NCBI RefSeq assembly: GCF_019649055.1 | Contig: NW_026570310.1 | Coordinates: 372,001-436,000, forward strand | Reading direction: 5' to 3' | DNA: 64,000 bases | Source of the DNA: Paramacrobiotus metropolitanus | Lineage: Eukaryota; Tardigrada; Eutardigrada; Parachela; Macrobiotidae | In this document: in pieces, positions 30,433 through 42,232 of the stretch | Numbering within the stretch: the first letter of the stretch is position 1 | Layout: every line of letters starts with the position of its first letter | Translations under genes and position numbers: made by a program | The notes under the pieces: model-generated | What the model was told of the DNA's origin: nothing | What the model saw: the letters and a program-made list of their open reading frames with translations, nothing else | The model's database searches: none

Positions 30433-31833
30433 GTGTTAATCTTAACGCGCAGTGGCAAAATGGTGGAGTAGTAAAAGATTGATCGATAATTACTGTGTCT
30501 AACTATCTACAGTGTACCGTGTACACTTAGATACGGCGGCGACAACGAGGTTTTTGTAAGCTTTACTAACAAGACAAGAACAAGAAAAATTCGATTATGT
30601 TAAACTCACATCCAAAGCAAAACTTGAGAAAAACGCTACTGACTTCACAACTGAGAAAAGCATTAGACTTATAAGAGAAAATCCACGATTCTACACACAG
30701 GATAAAATGGAAAGTCATAAAATGCCAACACTTGCACAAACACACCCAGTTTCCATTAAGACGGTAGTAACTCATGTACAGAGTACATATACAAAATGCA
30801 CGCTAAGTGACGGTTAATGACACAGTTCTCACATCGGCATTTAAGCCTAATTAGATAAGGGAATATGCATGCGGATATGCGGATATGTGGGATAGCGCCC
30901 TTGAAGACGTAATCGATGCGATAATCGATCGATCCACTTCCGGTATATTATGCAGGCGCATATGTACTGTATGTATACAAGTACACGTGCACAGAGAACG
31001 CGCGGCGTTACAAAATAAATATATCTGTGGTACCACCGGTATATAAAATCAAATAACAAACACATGCCAGGAAGGGTATAAATACAGAGAAATGCGCTGA
31101 AATTATGACATCGTGCGGTGTGCTCGTGACACTCAGTCTTTTGGAAAAAACTCAGCCGCCTGAGCCAGGAAACAATGTAAACACAGGTCAAACACGGTTT
31201 AAGTCTTTCCTTCACCCACTCTGACAGTGCCTGGAGCGTACCAGCCGAAAACTGGTCGTCATTATTATGATCCATACGGGCAATCCACCGTTACGCGACG
31301 AATAATGCTTTCCTATAAGTCTCAATAATCTCCACAATGTCGGCAAAGGGCTTCTCCGGAATACTGCAGAAGGATATGGTTTGGATCTTCTGCAGATCTG
31401 GCCAGTTTGTCAATATTCCTGTGGTTCTTCTTGTAGATAAGCACTGTCTATTCCGACCTTGACTAGACAGTGATAAAATATTAGAAATTAAAAGTGACAA
31501 TAATGCAGGAAGTGGCGTAAAGTTCCTCCCATTCGGTAAAGGCGTAAAGGTCGCCAGGTAATAATAACTCTGAAGAAGAAACTGAAACTAAACTTCGGCG
31601 GCGCAGCACACACCTGAAGCCTTCGCCAAACCGGTTATTTTAACAAATAAATAATTTGCAGATGCATTCGGAAAAAATAATCCAGGGTCTTACTTTGCCG
31701 GGGCGTTCTCCAACAACCGAAAAACTTCTTTGTTTGACCAGGCCTTCCTAATCAAGAGCACGACTTTCCGGCAACAAAGCGTTCAATAATACGCCTACTC
31801 GTAGTCACGGCTAAGCAACTGATCAATATTACT
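30433..31833. other. Probable remnant of 5' LTR, then low-information sequence
   Basis: The first 400 bases may hold the 5' LTR of the gypsy element (minus strand), but no second LTR was found to define it. After about 30840 only short frames on the minus strand are seen. Confidence 0.3.
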
Positions 31834-32364
31834 GTGCTTTCAAATATAATTGTTAAATGCTTCTGTGCGCTTTCAGGAATAAAGCGGGCTAAGGGGAGCG
31901 TTAGACAGCGGGACAACCATGCCGTAAAGACTATTTTTGTCGGAATGTGCGAGTGCGTGGAGAGGGGAGCGCGACGGGAACGCCGTCTCCAGGAAGCAGC
32001 GGGCGCTTCTGTGGAGCAGCGTATGGCGGCGCTGGACGCACGTCTGGCAGTGAGGGAGGCAGGTCTGCACATTGCGTACGTAGACACCCTGCAGGCAGAA
32101 CTGAAGAAAAAGGAGGAAGACCGTAATGTGGCGAAGCGGATTGCCAAAGCGGACGCGCATAAGAAGAAGCTGAAAGACAAAAAACCCAAAGAGCGTCGAA
32201 GGAAGGAGCGCCGTGAGAAGCTGGATATTTTAAAGGGCAGGGCTCCGCCCACCATCATTTGGGACTTCTTCATCCGCTACATCATGATATCGTTGAAACG
32301 TCCCCGGCTCTTCCGTAAAGGGCGTCCCGTCGTAATTAGAGAATTATCTTGTGGTTTTTTATAA
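31834..32364 (+). CDS. Lys/Arg/Glu-rich coiled-coil protein, unassigned
   Basis: A plus-strand frame to a TAA at 32362-32364. The ATG at 31945 or an acceptor GCGCTTTCAG before 31876 could start it. The protein has a charged helical region (EQRMAALDARLAVREAG, ELKKKEEDRNVAKRIAK) followed by a dense basic block (KKKLKDKKPKERRRKERREK) and a hydrophobic tail. It may be a nuclear or nucleolar protein. Not recognised. The GC-richer composition and long open frame support coding, but the opposite strand is open too. Confidence 0.35.
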   Translation: MLSNIIVKCFCALSGIKRAKGSVRQRDNHAVKTIFVGMCECVERGARRERRLQEAAGASVEQRMAALDARLAVREAGLHIAYVDTLQAELKKKEEDRNVAKRIAKADAHKKKLKDKKPKERRRKERREKLDILKGRAPPTIIWDFFIRYIMISLKRPRLFRKGRPVVIRELSCGFL

Positions 32365-32510
32365 TTTTCTTTATAACCGCCAGCCGAAGGTACTTCGTTT
32401 GAAGGAGGTCTAACAAAAGAGCATACAACAGTACAACAGGTTCCACTGCATTTCGCTGACGGCCTCGCCAGCAGCTATCTCAATACCGGTCTGGAAAACC
32501 TCCTGAGATG

Positions 32511-32790
32511 CTAGCAAACCATTCGTACCCTCAAAGCTTCTGTGCCACGCAGATCCATTGACTTCATGTTCGGGAAGTCGGTCCGGATGGTAGAGACTTT
32601 AGGAAGGACTGCGATCACGTTATTCTGCAGGTACAGGTCGAGAACAAATAAGAATGGGCCATAACCAGCTGATGGAATGTTAGCGACCTCCAAGGCTGAG
32701 AAATCCATTACGCCAACTTCCATTTCACAGACGCAGTCAGAAAGACAATGTGCGTTCACCGAGTGGGTTGCCTGCCCCTGCGCGCGTTAG
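32511..32790 (-). CDS. Possible leucine-rich-repeat exon
   Basis: The minus-strand reading gives a Cys pair (CLSDCVCEM) followed by VLDLYLQNNVIAVLP and FPNMKSMDLRGTEAL. This fits an LRR N-cap followed by one or two extracellular-type leucine-rich repeats. A donor-like GTACGA follows GAAGCTTTGAG. A second frame at 32756-33040 may carry a related exon. Only isolated pieces are visible; it could be a pseudogene. Confidence 0.35.
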
Positions 32791-34340
32791 TCACCCCCTG
32801 CAGGAGTCGCACGCGGGTGGATTGGGATTTGATCTTTAGCCGAAGCATTTTTGTGCTATCACCGAGGATGACCATTCGTGTTTGGGCAACATCTATCTCC
32901 TGCTGTTTCCGCAAGTTGATCGACTCAACGGGGAACCGTGTTACTTCTTTGGCGCGGATAAGACCATATTTATCTGTGGGTGACGATCGCAGCCCCATGG
33001 CTTTCTCCATTATCCGACTGCCTGACGGAAACAAGCGCATTGATCAGCACCGTGTGACTTGGATCCGCGCAGGGTTCCCGTTATAGCGTAACTCCAGTTG
33101 GCTTTAAAGAGCGCGACCAGGTCAACTAATACAGCGAGCACGGGATGGCCCAGATGACTCAGAAGATGTGCTTATGGGTAAGTCTGCCGTCCTGAATGTG
33201 TCCCACAATTTCTTATTTTATTTATCAAAATACTTGATACGTGGATGCTTTGGAAAAATCTGAGGCAGATATTGCAAAAATTTCATGGAATTTTTAAAGA
33301 CATTTTTAGCCGTAATAAGCATTTAAAGCTTCGTTCAATATTGAAATCAAGCGCGGCAAAAAAACTGTACAAAAAAGTTTTGTCCCGTGTTTCTGCTGCG
33401 CCACAGACTTTTCTGAATTTAGCTAGTTTAATCAAAAATTAAGTGATATCGCGTCATCAGAAAAGATAGTAGAAATAAGAAAAGGAATTAGGGTCGGACG
33501 AGGCCAACTGACGCTCGAAACCCAACTACAGATAAATGAGCAGCAGGAACGGCTGATGTCCTCGTCATGTGAATCTTCGTGTTTAGATCATCCGGGTGTG
33601 TTTATAAAGGCTCCGGTTGGTCCCGATGCTAGGATTTTGTTTGCAAACTGTATGACGTGTCACATTTCAATCAATAACTTAAAACAGTAAAAGGCTTCAA
33701 TACTCTCAAAAATTTACCTGCATAGAGCGAGAATATGGTTGAAACACAACCAGATGATAAGAATGACCGAAAGTACGAGCCGAAAACGGATATCGGCAAG
33801 GTATAAAAATGCTACATTCGCTGATTATAAATCGATAAACAAAAGGGCGGTCTTTATAGGCACTTCGTGGTGCTCGTGCTGAGCTGATAAAGAGACCGTT
33901 CTTCAAAAAGTGCGAATCTGGATCGAGCGAATAGAGGTGCAGCGGAGCAACAAAGCGGCCAGAAAGTTTCTTATATCTTGTATGCAGGATTTCGACCAAG
34001 ATAACTTGAAGAATTCTACAAGAATTTTTGTTGAGAATAATTTACACGTAGCCTAAGTCGTTGTTTTTTTTTCACCTTTCATCGATCCGCTATCATGGTA
34101 GCCTCATAAAAACAACAGCGGACCCCGAACAAGCTTTTATAGAAACCTCCAAAGTTATTAGCAAATGATTGATAAAACAACGAAAACCATGGTTCATTGG
34201 ATACATTTTTCTGAATATCTTTCGGGCACATGCGTACATTTGAATGGAATGTGCGCAACATCGCCGTTTTCCAGTATAACATCCCGCACTACGGTTAACA
34301 CGTACGGCCTTAATGTTTTTCCCAGATAATGTTTTCCCAG
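32791..34340. other. No convincing gene
   Basis: Short frames (plus 33245-33442, minus 33706-33999) without recognised motifs. Confidence 0.35.
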
Positions 34341-34929
34341 GAATGGCTAAACCAATACGCTAAAGACCTTTGCCGTTCCATGGCGGATCAAGTTGACCTT
34401 CATGACAATGATTTACAACTCAGTTTTATTGTTAAATCATTGGTCAAACGCCTCTGGACGTGCTGGATGTCGGGTTCAACCCGACCATCCGTAGCTCGTC
34501 CTTCATTGAAGCGTTGGAGCTAGCGTTTCCCAAGACCGGCAGCGAGGTTACCGGGCACCTCGTCCAGGAGGACTCCAGCAGCAGCGAGGGGTAAGGATGA
34601 CCATACGATTTCGATTCGGGTAATAATTTTGTTATTGTCAATAATTAGTGATAATATTTGTAATGCTATGCTTTTATAATCAAGAGTATTTTTTCTAGAA
34701 TTCGAGGAGGAATCTACCAAGGATTCTGAAGAAACGGCAGCCGCCGTCAATGCGCTGGAGAAAAGTAAGCCTTATTTTTAAAACTGAATTATTATTTATT
34801 GCTTTAATTCCTTTCAGTGTGCGTAGGTAGCTCAAAAGTGTTTGAAACTTTTCAGGATAGAACGAACCACCTGTTGTCACGCAGATATCTACTGTTATGC
34901 GGGCCGCATGTTTTCGCGTTATTCTGATG
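34341..34929 (+). pseudogene. Three candidate exons of an unknown gene
   Basis: Splice-like borders are good: acceptor GTTTTCCCAG at 34340, donor GTAAGG at 34591, acceptor TTTTTTCTAG at 34698, donor GTAAGC at 34765, acceptor TTCCTTTCAG near 34818, and a TGA near 34929. The first exon holds EWLNQYAKDLCRSMAD and, in another frame, LDVLDVGFNPTIRSSFIEAL. The second is acidic (FEEESTKDSEETAAAV). Reading frames do not join cleanly at the first exon, so a frameshift or mis-set border exists. It may be a decayed or mis-read host gene. Confidence 0.35.
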
Positions 34930-35624
34930 AGCCGCCGATGCTTTCCATGGTTTAGCGCTCCAGTGCAACGAGCCGCAAAAATTTGGCGTGGGTTTTATCA
35001 GGATTTAGAGAGACATTATTTTGAGAGAATATATACTGACGCCATCAGATGTACTCAGCAAAACGGAAATCACAGAATCTTTAGATAGATGCATGTCCTT
35101 GATGCCAAGATGGCTTCCAAAATAGCAAAGATGTTATTTTTGTCGAGCAGATATGCTGACCCCGTCATGGAATCCACCCTCGCTCCACGAGCGTTTTTCC
35201 ATCGTAGCTTGAGCTGATCAATTCGGATTAATCTTTTTATGGGGTGACATTCATTGGCTTTTCGTGGGGAGTCATGTGTGCGCACTTATGTTTCTTCGTA
35301 GTTGAATACTCGCTCATTGTCCACCTGCTGCGATCCGTGGGGCGGACAATGACTGGAGAGATGCGCAGAACGATGGAGCGCACAGTAGTAGAACGGAGGA
35401 AACGATTTAGCGCACAGTATCTGTTCACAACTTTCCGTCATTGGTTACACGGTAACTTCAAAAGTCCTTGATACAGAAGGCGACCGTTAACGGCCATAGT
35501 ATGCCATCTTTGTACATTTATTGCTAGCAGTTAAGATAAGGCAATAAAGCTGCAGATTGTAAACAATATGGAAGAACGGGTTTTAAGTTGCCGTTCTCCG
35601 TTGTTTCCGTTTCCAGATGAAGAC
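34930..35624. other. No convincing gene
   Basis: Short frames on both strands only; nothing recognised. Confidence 0.35.
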
Positions 35625-35848
35625 GACCAAAAAAGCATTTTTCCCAAACGGAATTTGCTAATGACCCATTCATATGTGTTGAGTTGGAAGAAGGACCAAA
35701 AGGATCGAAAAAGCGTTTTTTCCCGAACAGAATCTGCAGCGGACCCGATATTATGTGTCCAGTTAAAAAAACGACCAAAAGAACCAAAAATGCTTTCAGC
35801 CCACTGGAAACTGCTAATGACCAGGTAATATATGTCGAGTTGAATAAC
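35625..35848. repeat. Three-unit tandem repeat (69, 79 and 76 bp)
   Basis: Each unit begins GACCAAAA and contains AAAA(G/T)C(A/G)TTT(T), a GAA-C-GAAT-like stretch and GA(C)CC or TAATGACC. Starts are at 35625, 35694 and 35773. The units have diverged. Frames on both strands across it reflect the repeat. Confidence 0.6.
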
Positions 35849-36544
35849 GTTTTTCATTTGGATGCCTTATATTTTGTAGAAATTTCGTTCGAAATGCTTT
35901 GCTAGGTGCCGAGATTGACGACAGTATACCCGTAGCTAGATTTGGTTATCCATAAACAATGTTTTGAACACTTTTTGAATTTATTACGGCCATTAGGTCA
36001 TACCGTCAAAGCGAGGAGATGTTGTAAATCTTGTTTAGGTATTATCTGTTCCATAGACTTGCCGAGATATATTGATATTCGGAAACCAGACCTCGGGGAA
36101 GTTTATCAATTTGTTGAATTTCATTATTTTGAATCTAATAAATTTTTGTTCTGGTTTGATAAAACAAAGCATGATTTGGCCGTCGTCACGGCTCGTCCCA
36201 CAACAGCAACAAATGAACCACCTACGGCGGTGGAATCAGAGGCCGTTTGGGATTTTAAGGTAAGCCGATAGCGTTTAAACTGTTTTGCTGCTTCAGTTAA
36301 AAAGACACAAAACGTTAATCCCTCATACTTTTTCAAATCAGACAGCGGCATGCACTTAGCACGGGCTGCTAGCAGTCCGGTGTATGTGAACTTGTGAAGT
36401 TTGACCGGCTCCGTAATAAACAAAGCTAATTTTTATTCGGGATAGTATTGTACTCGTATGTACGGATAAGTTTTAGTTGTTCTTTAATTCATTCTGTGTT
36501 CTATGTGGAAATTTTCTGGGATTAGAAGGAATAGTATAACGTAC
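35849..36544 (+). other. Candidate plus-strand exon 36001-36249
   Basis: An acceptor-like GGCCATTAG before 36000 and a strong donor AAG|GTAAGC at 36259-36264 bracket an open frame with VYQFVEFHYFESNKFLFWF. The gene is not recognised. The minus strand is also open here. Confidence 0.3.
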
Positions 36545-36905
36545 AACAACAGCAATTGGAGATCCGTCAGAAAAATGACGACATGAGATTCGTCATACAT
36601 TTGATCTAACACTCCGTCTTCCATAGGATATCGCAACTCAGTAAATTTCGGCACGGTTTCATCTGCTTCGTGCTCGGACGGATAAACTACTACGGAAAGC
36701 ATGGCATTTGTAGATCCGTCAATCCTTGAAGACATTACTGCCACTACCATAGTATCTGGATTGATCCTGTGGACTGATGTTGTGGAAGCAACATGCTTTA
36801 AAGTTGCTTCCACAGGAGAACCAGTCTTTCGAAATCGACCATACAACTATTCAAATATAAGTCCTTCTTTCGTCAAACAATATTCATGGTCCGCATTTAC
36901 GCTGT
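36545..36905 (-). pseudogene. Unknown coding remnant with in-frame TAG
   Basis: The minus-strand frame 36846-36484 has good protein character (NPDTMVVAVMSS, VPKFTELRYPMEDG, YDESHVVIFLTD). The same frame continues upstream of a TAG at 36847-36849 with HEYCLTKEGLIFE. A donor-like GTACGT sits near 36545. The YDES-VVIFLTD pattern reminded me loosely of beta-propeller subunits of cell-cycle complexes, but I would not name it. It may be a pseudogene or a stop-containing exon. Confidence 0.35.
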
Positions 36906-37915
36906 TTCAGCAACAAGCACATCATTATCAAGGAATCCATATTTTTTTAAAATTATGACTTACTTCTTTTGCTAAATTATTCCATCCAAAACCGCTTTCC
37001 ATTGAGAATTTAACATTGTTTATTTCTGCCATTTCACTTCAAACAAGGCCATTCCTTCATAAAGTATGAAGGTATTTTTTTAAAGTCCACATCGCAGTTG
37101 AACAAAAAACCCGCTCACTGGAGGACGTCATATTGACTAATTCCGGAGGTCACATTCACATGCGACGTTCATTGCAAACCTCTTAACGGGAGGTAATTGT
37201 TTATAGCATGCGTATATTTATGAGAACTTTGGGAATTCGCTGCGCACTTTCCTCTGAATCGTTCTACAAGTGCTAGTATCCATTAAAAAGCTAATTAAAT
37301 AGCCTTTTTTATAGTGATATCTCAAAAAGAAAAAAACACGAAAACGGACCCAAAAAATGGTAAACAGTGAAAATTGGTAATAATAAATTCCTACTATGCA
37401 CCGAATGGAAAACCATCACAGTTTTGATTTTGCAAAAAAAGAGCAAATCATTTTACATATTGGATTTAAATGGTTTTGAATTTCGTCACCAAAGAAAGCA
37501 GAACGGGACTTCTGAATCTGTCATTTTGTCTGATTGCTGCTTTGTGGTGCTGCCATACAAGCACAGCTTCACCAACAATAAAGAAATTAAAACCCAATAT
37601 GTGAAATTTTTTCTTCTATGGTTTGACACCAAGACAACAAGGAACCGTGGGGGCGCTGTGATACTACAAAATTCTTTCAGTGAAAGAGTCATGCTGAGAT
37701 ATGACAGCTTCAGCATTTCAGCTCATGGGTTCGTGCATGACTCACGGTAACACAAACAAACACATGCGCCACCTGCGATCCTGCTTGCCAGACTAACAGC
37801 TTTGCCCTCATCATGGCTGTGTTGACTAGAAATCTGAACGGCGTAATTTAATTTAATATTTTATAACTATTTCATTGCGTAATAATTTGCAAGTTTTAAA
37901 AATCATAATTTTGCC
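36906..37915. other. AT-rich stretch upstream of the transposase gene
   Basis: Mostly AT-rich. The frame at 37367-37750 is open on plus, but both strands are open and no motif is seen. The promoter of the next gene should lie in its last few hundred bases. Confidence 0.3.
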
Positions 37916-40664
37916 ATGGAACCAGATTCTGTGATATTTACGTGGACGTGCTTAAATGCTCTCTTTATTGCACTGGACTTAAAGTGTGAGGACAAGGTTC
38001 GAAAAAAAGGTTTTGGTAGAGCGCAAAATCATCTCACCAATATACAGGCGTGTGGGAAACCTCTCCGCTTATCGGTAACCTCGAACTTTGGCCTATCCAC
38101 TCATCTAAGTCTCTCCTGTGGGACACCCGAACACTCGTGTCATTCTTTTTGGACGTCAGAACGCACTGGTAGTACCAAAGACGCAGACGGTAAAAGCGAC
38201 AACTCTTTCGCCCTGAATAAAAAACTCGTACTGGCTGGTATTTATGCGGACCTTCGCTACGAGAAGCTGAAAGAATTCACCAGTATTATGGGATTAAACT
38301 GTTTGTCACAGTCCAATTATGACCATGCCCGAGACGAAATTGATAATGTACTTCAAAAGGTAACACATTAAAACATGAAATAATATCACTGTAGATTTTA
38401 TAGAATATTTTAAAAATTAATAAGGGAAATATACTTTGAAAATCAGGTATGCGAAAAAGAACTCAAATTTCAATTTTCCACTTTTATGTTGTACAAACAA
38501 GTACATAAACAAGAAATTCAAATACGTACTTTATATTACTAATGTATTTTATGTAATATGTTTTTCGTTTGCTTTTACTTGGATAATAGAAAGTGTTGTG
38601 TATTGCCTGCTGTTACCATTGCCGTTTCAAGGTTTCTGACAAATCACGTTTGCGCTGGGCCGAAAAAGAGCCGCAGTCTCCCGAAAGCACAGCGGTTGCA
38701 ACTGACTGTTCATGGTTGACCAGAGGTTTCGCATCTTTGTTTGGAGTGACATCGGTTTTGTCAGCTGTGACTGGAAAGGTTTTAGATAACTTTATATCGT
38801 CCAAATACTGTCAAATTTGTAAAGGAAATGAAGACTTTGCGGACCACCTTTGCGACCTGAATCACGACGGAGCATCTACTTCTATGGAATCAAGCGCGAC
38901 AAAAATTCTCTTCGAGAGATCAATAAAAAAACTAAACCTAATGTAAGTTAAGTGAGACCTGTCACGTTAAGCACGGTTGTTACGTACTGCGTTACGAAGG
39001 TGTTTCTTGCTACATTACGCTAAACGCTACACTACATATTACCGTTACTTGTTACCTGTTGCGGATACATGGTGGCTGTGTTGAGGTTACTTCTTGCGTT
39101 ACGTGTTACGTTCCAAAATTTTGTTACTTGTCACGCTTTGTGTTGCTGTTACTTTTTACGCTACGCGTTACCTGTTACGTTCCTAAATTTTGTTACTTGT
39201 CACGCTTTGTGTTGCTGTTACTTGTTACGCTACGCGTTACCTGTTACGTTCCTAAATTTTGTTACTTGTCACGCTTTGTGTTGCTGTTACTTGTTACGTT
39301 ACGCGTTACCTGTTACGCTCCTAAATTTTGTTACTTGTCACGCTGTGCGTTGTTGTTACTTGTCATAAATTGCATTTCTAATGAACGGGGTGCTGACTTT
39401 ATGCTTAAGCTATCGCTACATGGTCGGTGACGGAGACAGCAAGAACTATGAGAAAGTGAAGAACATATATCCGGGTATGGAAGTGGAAAAGCTGGAGGAC
39501 AAAAACCACTTTGGTAAACGATTCAAGCGTCAAATGACCACCATACGTAATTCTCTAGGAAGAGCAATGAAGGGAGCAGGAAAGTTAACCGAACATCAGG
39601 TAAAAAAAGAAAGTTACGAAGTAACCGGTTACCGCCACAAAATCACAGTTTCACTAAAAGGTTACGCTAATATTGGCAGGTTTCACTAATGTCGTATTAC
39701 GTTTCCGCTGCAATAAATGAGACGGGAAAACAAGGTGGTAACCCGGACGATCTATATAAAGCTATTTGGGCCGTATACTACCACAAAATTTCTACCGATG
39801 CTGAGCCTGATCATCGCTTTTGCCCACTGGGACCTGATAGTTGGTGTCCCTACAGACTGGCCGAAAGTGAGGGGCGTTTAAAGGTCAGTTATACTGACAG
39901 CGTTAACCTCAAGCTACGAAAATATAAAAATATCGCATAAAAAATATTTTCAGGAATATCACCACAGGAACAACATTCTTCCGGCATGCATGGAACAGGT
40001 GAAACCAGTTTTCCAAAATCTCACTGATGAGAAATGGCTGAAACGGCTCTGTCACAGTTACCATACAAGCCGAAACGAAGCGTTTCACTCAAAGATATGG
40101 TCGCGATGCAGCAAAGTAATTAAAAACTAAACAACATTTTTTAATGGTTACGGACTTACGGTAACGGTATCTGTTACCAAAGACCTGAGCTGTTTCAACT
40201 ACTTAGCGTCAATGATTTAGCGTAACGTGTGTTTACGATACATTACTGGTCGCTGTAGGAGCTAATAAATTTTTTTTCAGTCGAGAGGGGCGACGTTACA
40301 GTCGGTACGCATTGCAGTTAATCTGGCGACTGCCGAGTGGAATGATGGAAGCTATGAGACCTGTTGCGCGGTGTTCGGCGAACTGGGTTTGACTATGGAA
40401 ACAGAACTCAAACTGTACCTGCAAGCCCGCGACGCAAACCGTGCAAGTCAGCTGAAACAGCGCAACGATAAAAAACTGGCTGGGGAATCTGCGAGAAAAA
40501 TCCGGCGTGCTTTGGAGCTCGCAGTTGAAGCGGAACCGTTACCTGTCACGAATAAGACCACTGTGAAAAAGTCACCAAAAAAGAGCAAGAAACGAAAGGC
40601 TCCGTTAACGCCCAGCAAAGCCCAGAATGGTGAATATGGTGGGGATTATGGTTTCAATTCTTGA
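37916..40664 (+). CDS. Mutator-like (MULE-type) DDE transposase gene, six exons
   Basis: Exons 37916-38359, 38632-38942, 39410-39599, 39680-39883, 39954-40115 and 40281-40664 have GT-AG borders throughout, and their sum (1695 bases) keeps one frame for 564 residues, ATG to TGA. Motifs in order: a CGTPEHSC cysteine pair, NKKLVLAGIYADLRYEKL, TDCSWLTRGF (first Asp), SKYCQICK, VGDGDSK (second Asp), HRFCPLGPDSWCPY, RNEAFHSKIW (Glu), and a basic C-terminal tail (KKSPKKSKKRK). This order matches a widespread animal protein family annotated as Mutator-like transposase domain; the DDE-type triad appears kept. Such proteins cut and paste DNA in the nucleus. With introns and an open frame, it is either a recent transposon copy or a host gene derived from one. 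AATAAA follows at 40710. Confidence 0.8.
39087..39367 (+). repeat. 69-bp minisatellite inside intron 2 of the transposase gene
   Basis: Four units start at 39087 (62 bp), 39149, 39218 and 39287 (69 bp each), plus a partial unit from 39356. Units 2 and 3 are nearly identical. Each is rich in GTTAC/GTCAC and contains CCTAAATTTTGTTACTTGTC. Because 69 is divisible by three, the array is open in several frames and yields a false 23-residue repeat peptide. Confidence 0.85.
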
Positions 40665-40709
40665 TGATGTTAGAGCTTTAGTGGTAGCTTGATAACAGCG
40701 ATAAACAAC

Positions 40710-40715
40710 AATAAA
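40710..40715 (+). promoter_or_regulatory. Polyadenylation signal AATAAA
   Basis: AATAAA lies 46 bases after the TGA of the transposase gene and is its likely polyadenylation signal. Confidence 0.5.
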
Positions 40716-42210
40716 AAAACTGCATCACACTTTAATTCTGTTGTCTGGAATGCGTTGACAAATCGTACGATGACCAGAAAGTAAGAAACATGCAGCAGAA
40801 TTAAGAGTCTGCTATATCTTTCAGGCTGACGTTGGGGTTACCGATCTGAAATTTAGAAATTCACTTTACTGTACAAGCATCCCGAAGTATTCTTACATTA
40901 TTAAAATAAAATTAAATTAAACTGCATTAAAATAAAAAAGCATAGAGATTAGATGCGGATAATCAATATTTAGGATAATAACTACAATAAATAATAGCTA
41001 TAATACAGTCATGAATATTGCGAAATGAACGAACCTCTTTATGAATCGAATCATCCGGGAACAGTAACTGGATCACTGCGATAAATTCTGCAGGATAAAT
41101 TGCAGTTTTTATCGCAGATCCCCACCCAGATATCTATAAACACAAATCGAAAAACGATTACGCAACACAGACGAAAATGCGTGGTACAATTCGCACTGCT
41201 AAGATTACGCATGAGCCGCATGGCGTAAAATTCACGCAGACGCAAGAAAATACCACTGGCGCGGAAGGCACGCCGAAAAATTGTATTGGGAAAGCGTAGA
41301 AGAGTACCTCGTTATTCTTACCTTTAGTTTTTTGTAGACCGCTGCGTAAACAGCATGTCGAGCTGTTTTACCCGTAGCTCGCTGTGCGCGCAGCCGTACC
41401 ACTGTGTTCAGGAGCCACTGCGGGCATAAAAGGCTATAACACAATAAAGCAAATCTTCAGTCATATTCCGATACAGCAATAGATTAAGACACGGCTTACT
41501 CGTTATTTTTGAAGAGTTCACACAAAGGATCCATATTCAAAATGATGGATAAGGGAAGGAGAAGAACAACGCAGTAAAAAGGTTTTGAAAATGAATTGAG
41601 AATCTTGAATTAGAAAAGTGTGTATTTGCCCATATGTATTGTAATCGCGGAGTTGAAGCGAAGAAGTTACGATGGTTAGGTGGCGCTGCGTTCAAAATCT
41701 TTTGTGTGGTCGGTAAAAATGACCGGCGGGGCATTATTGTTTTTTTGTTGTTTTGGTCAGTTCATGATGTTTTTCTGATCACATAAACTTTCATGTGATA
41801 GAGAAAATTTTTCTCTATAAGAAGAATGTGTTTCTGAAAACAGCTTCTCGGGAGCAATGAAACAATTAGATCACCTTAATAAACATTAAATCTAATACCG
41901 CACAAAGAACATTAACTCTCTATTTAAAACATGTAGCCTCTTAAGCTCAATTTCGACCAAGCCTGACCACACAAAGACTAACAGTGAAAAGTCTTTGATG
42001 CGTTTACAGTGTGCGTCTTTTCACAACTGTACATCTGAACCAAAAATCATACTTTTTTAGTAGAATAATCCGAAATACCAAATATTTTCCGTGCTTCTTG
42101 CTTTTGGTTCCTGTCACGATAGTTGTCTATCCTTCTAATGTCATTATTATATATATTATATTACATATATTAGGAGGGTTTTAAAGCATCCTGCAAACCT
42201 GCATATCTCA
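40716..42210. other. AT-rich, no convincing gene
   Basis: Only short frames are seen. An AT-only run lies near 42140-42172. Confidence 0.4.
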
Positions 42211-42232
42211 GTAAGTTTTTTAAAAAACTTAC
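42211..42232. repeat. Perfect 22-bp palindrome
   Basis: GTAAGTTTTTT/AAAAAACTTAC, perfectly self-complementary, in AT-rich surroundings. It could be chance or a cruciform site. Confidence 0.5.

Noticed and set aside
36484-36846. Cell-cycle complex (APC4-like) subunit
   Set aside because: The resemblance rests on one short motif from memory; not enough to name it.
39059-39430. Open frame with a repeated 23-residue Cys/Leu peptide
   Set aside because: It is the translation of the 69-bp minisatellite in an intron; the period is divisible by three, so it stays open by construction.
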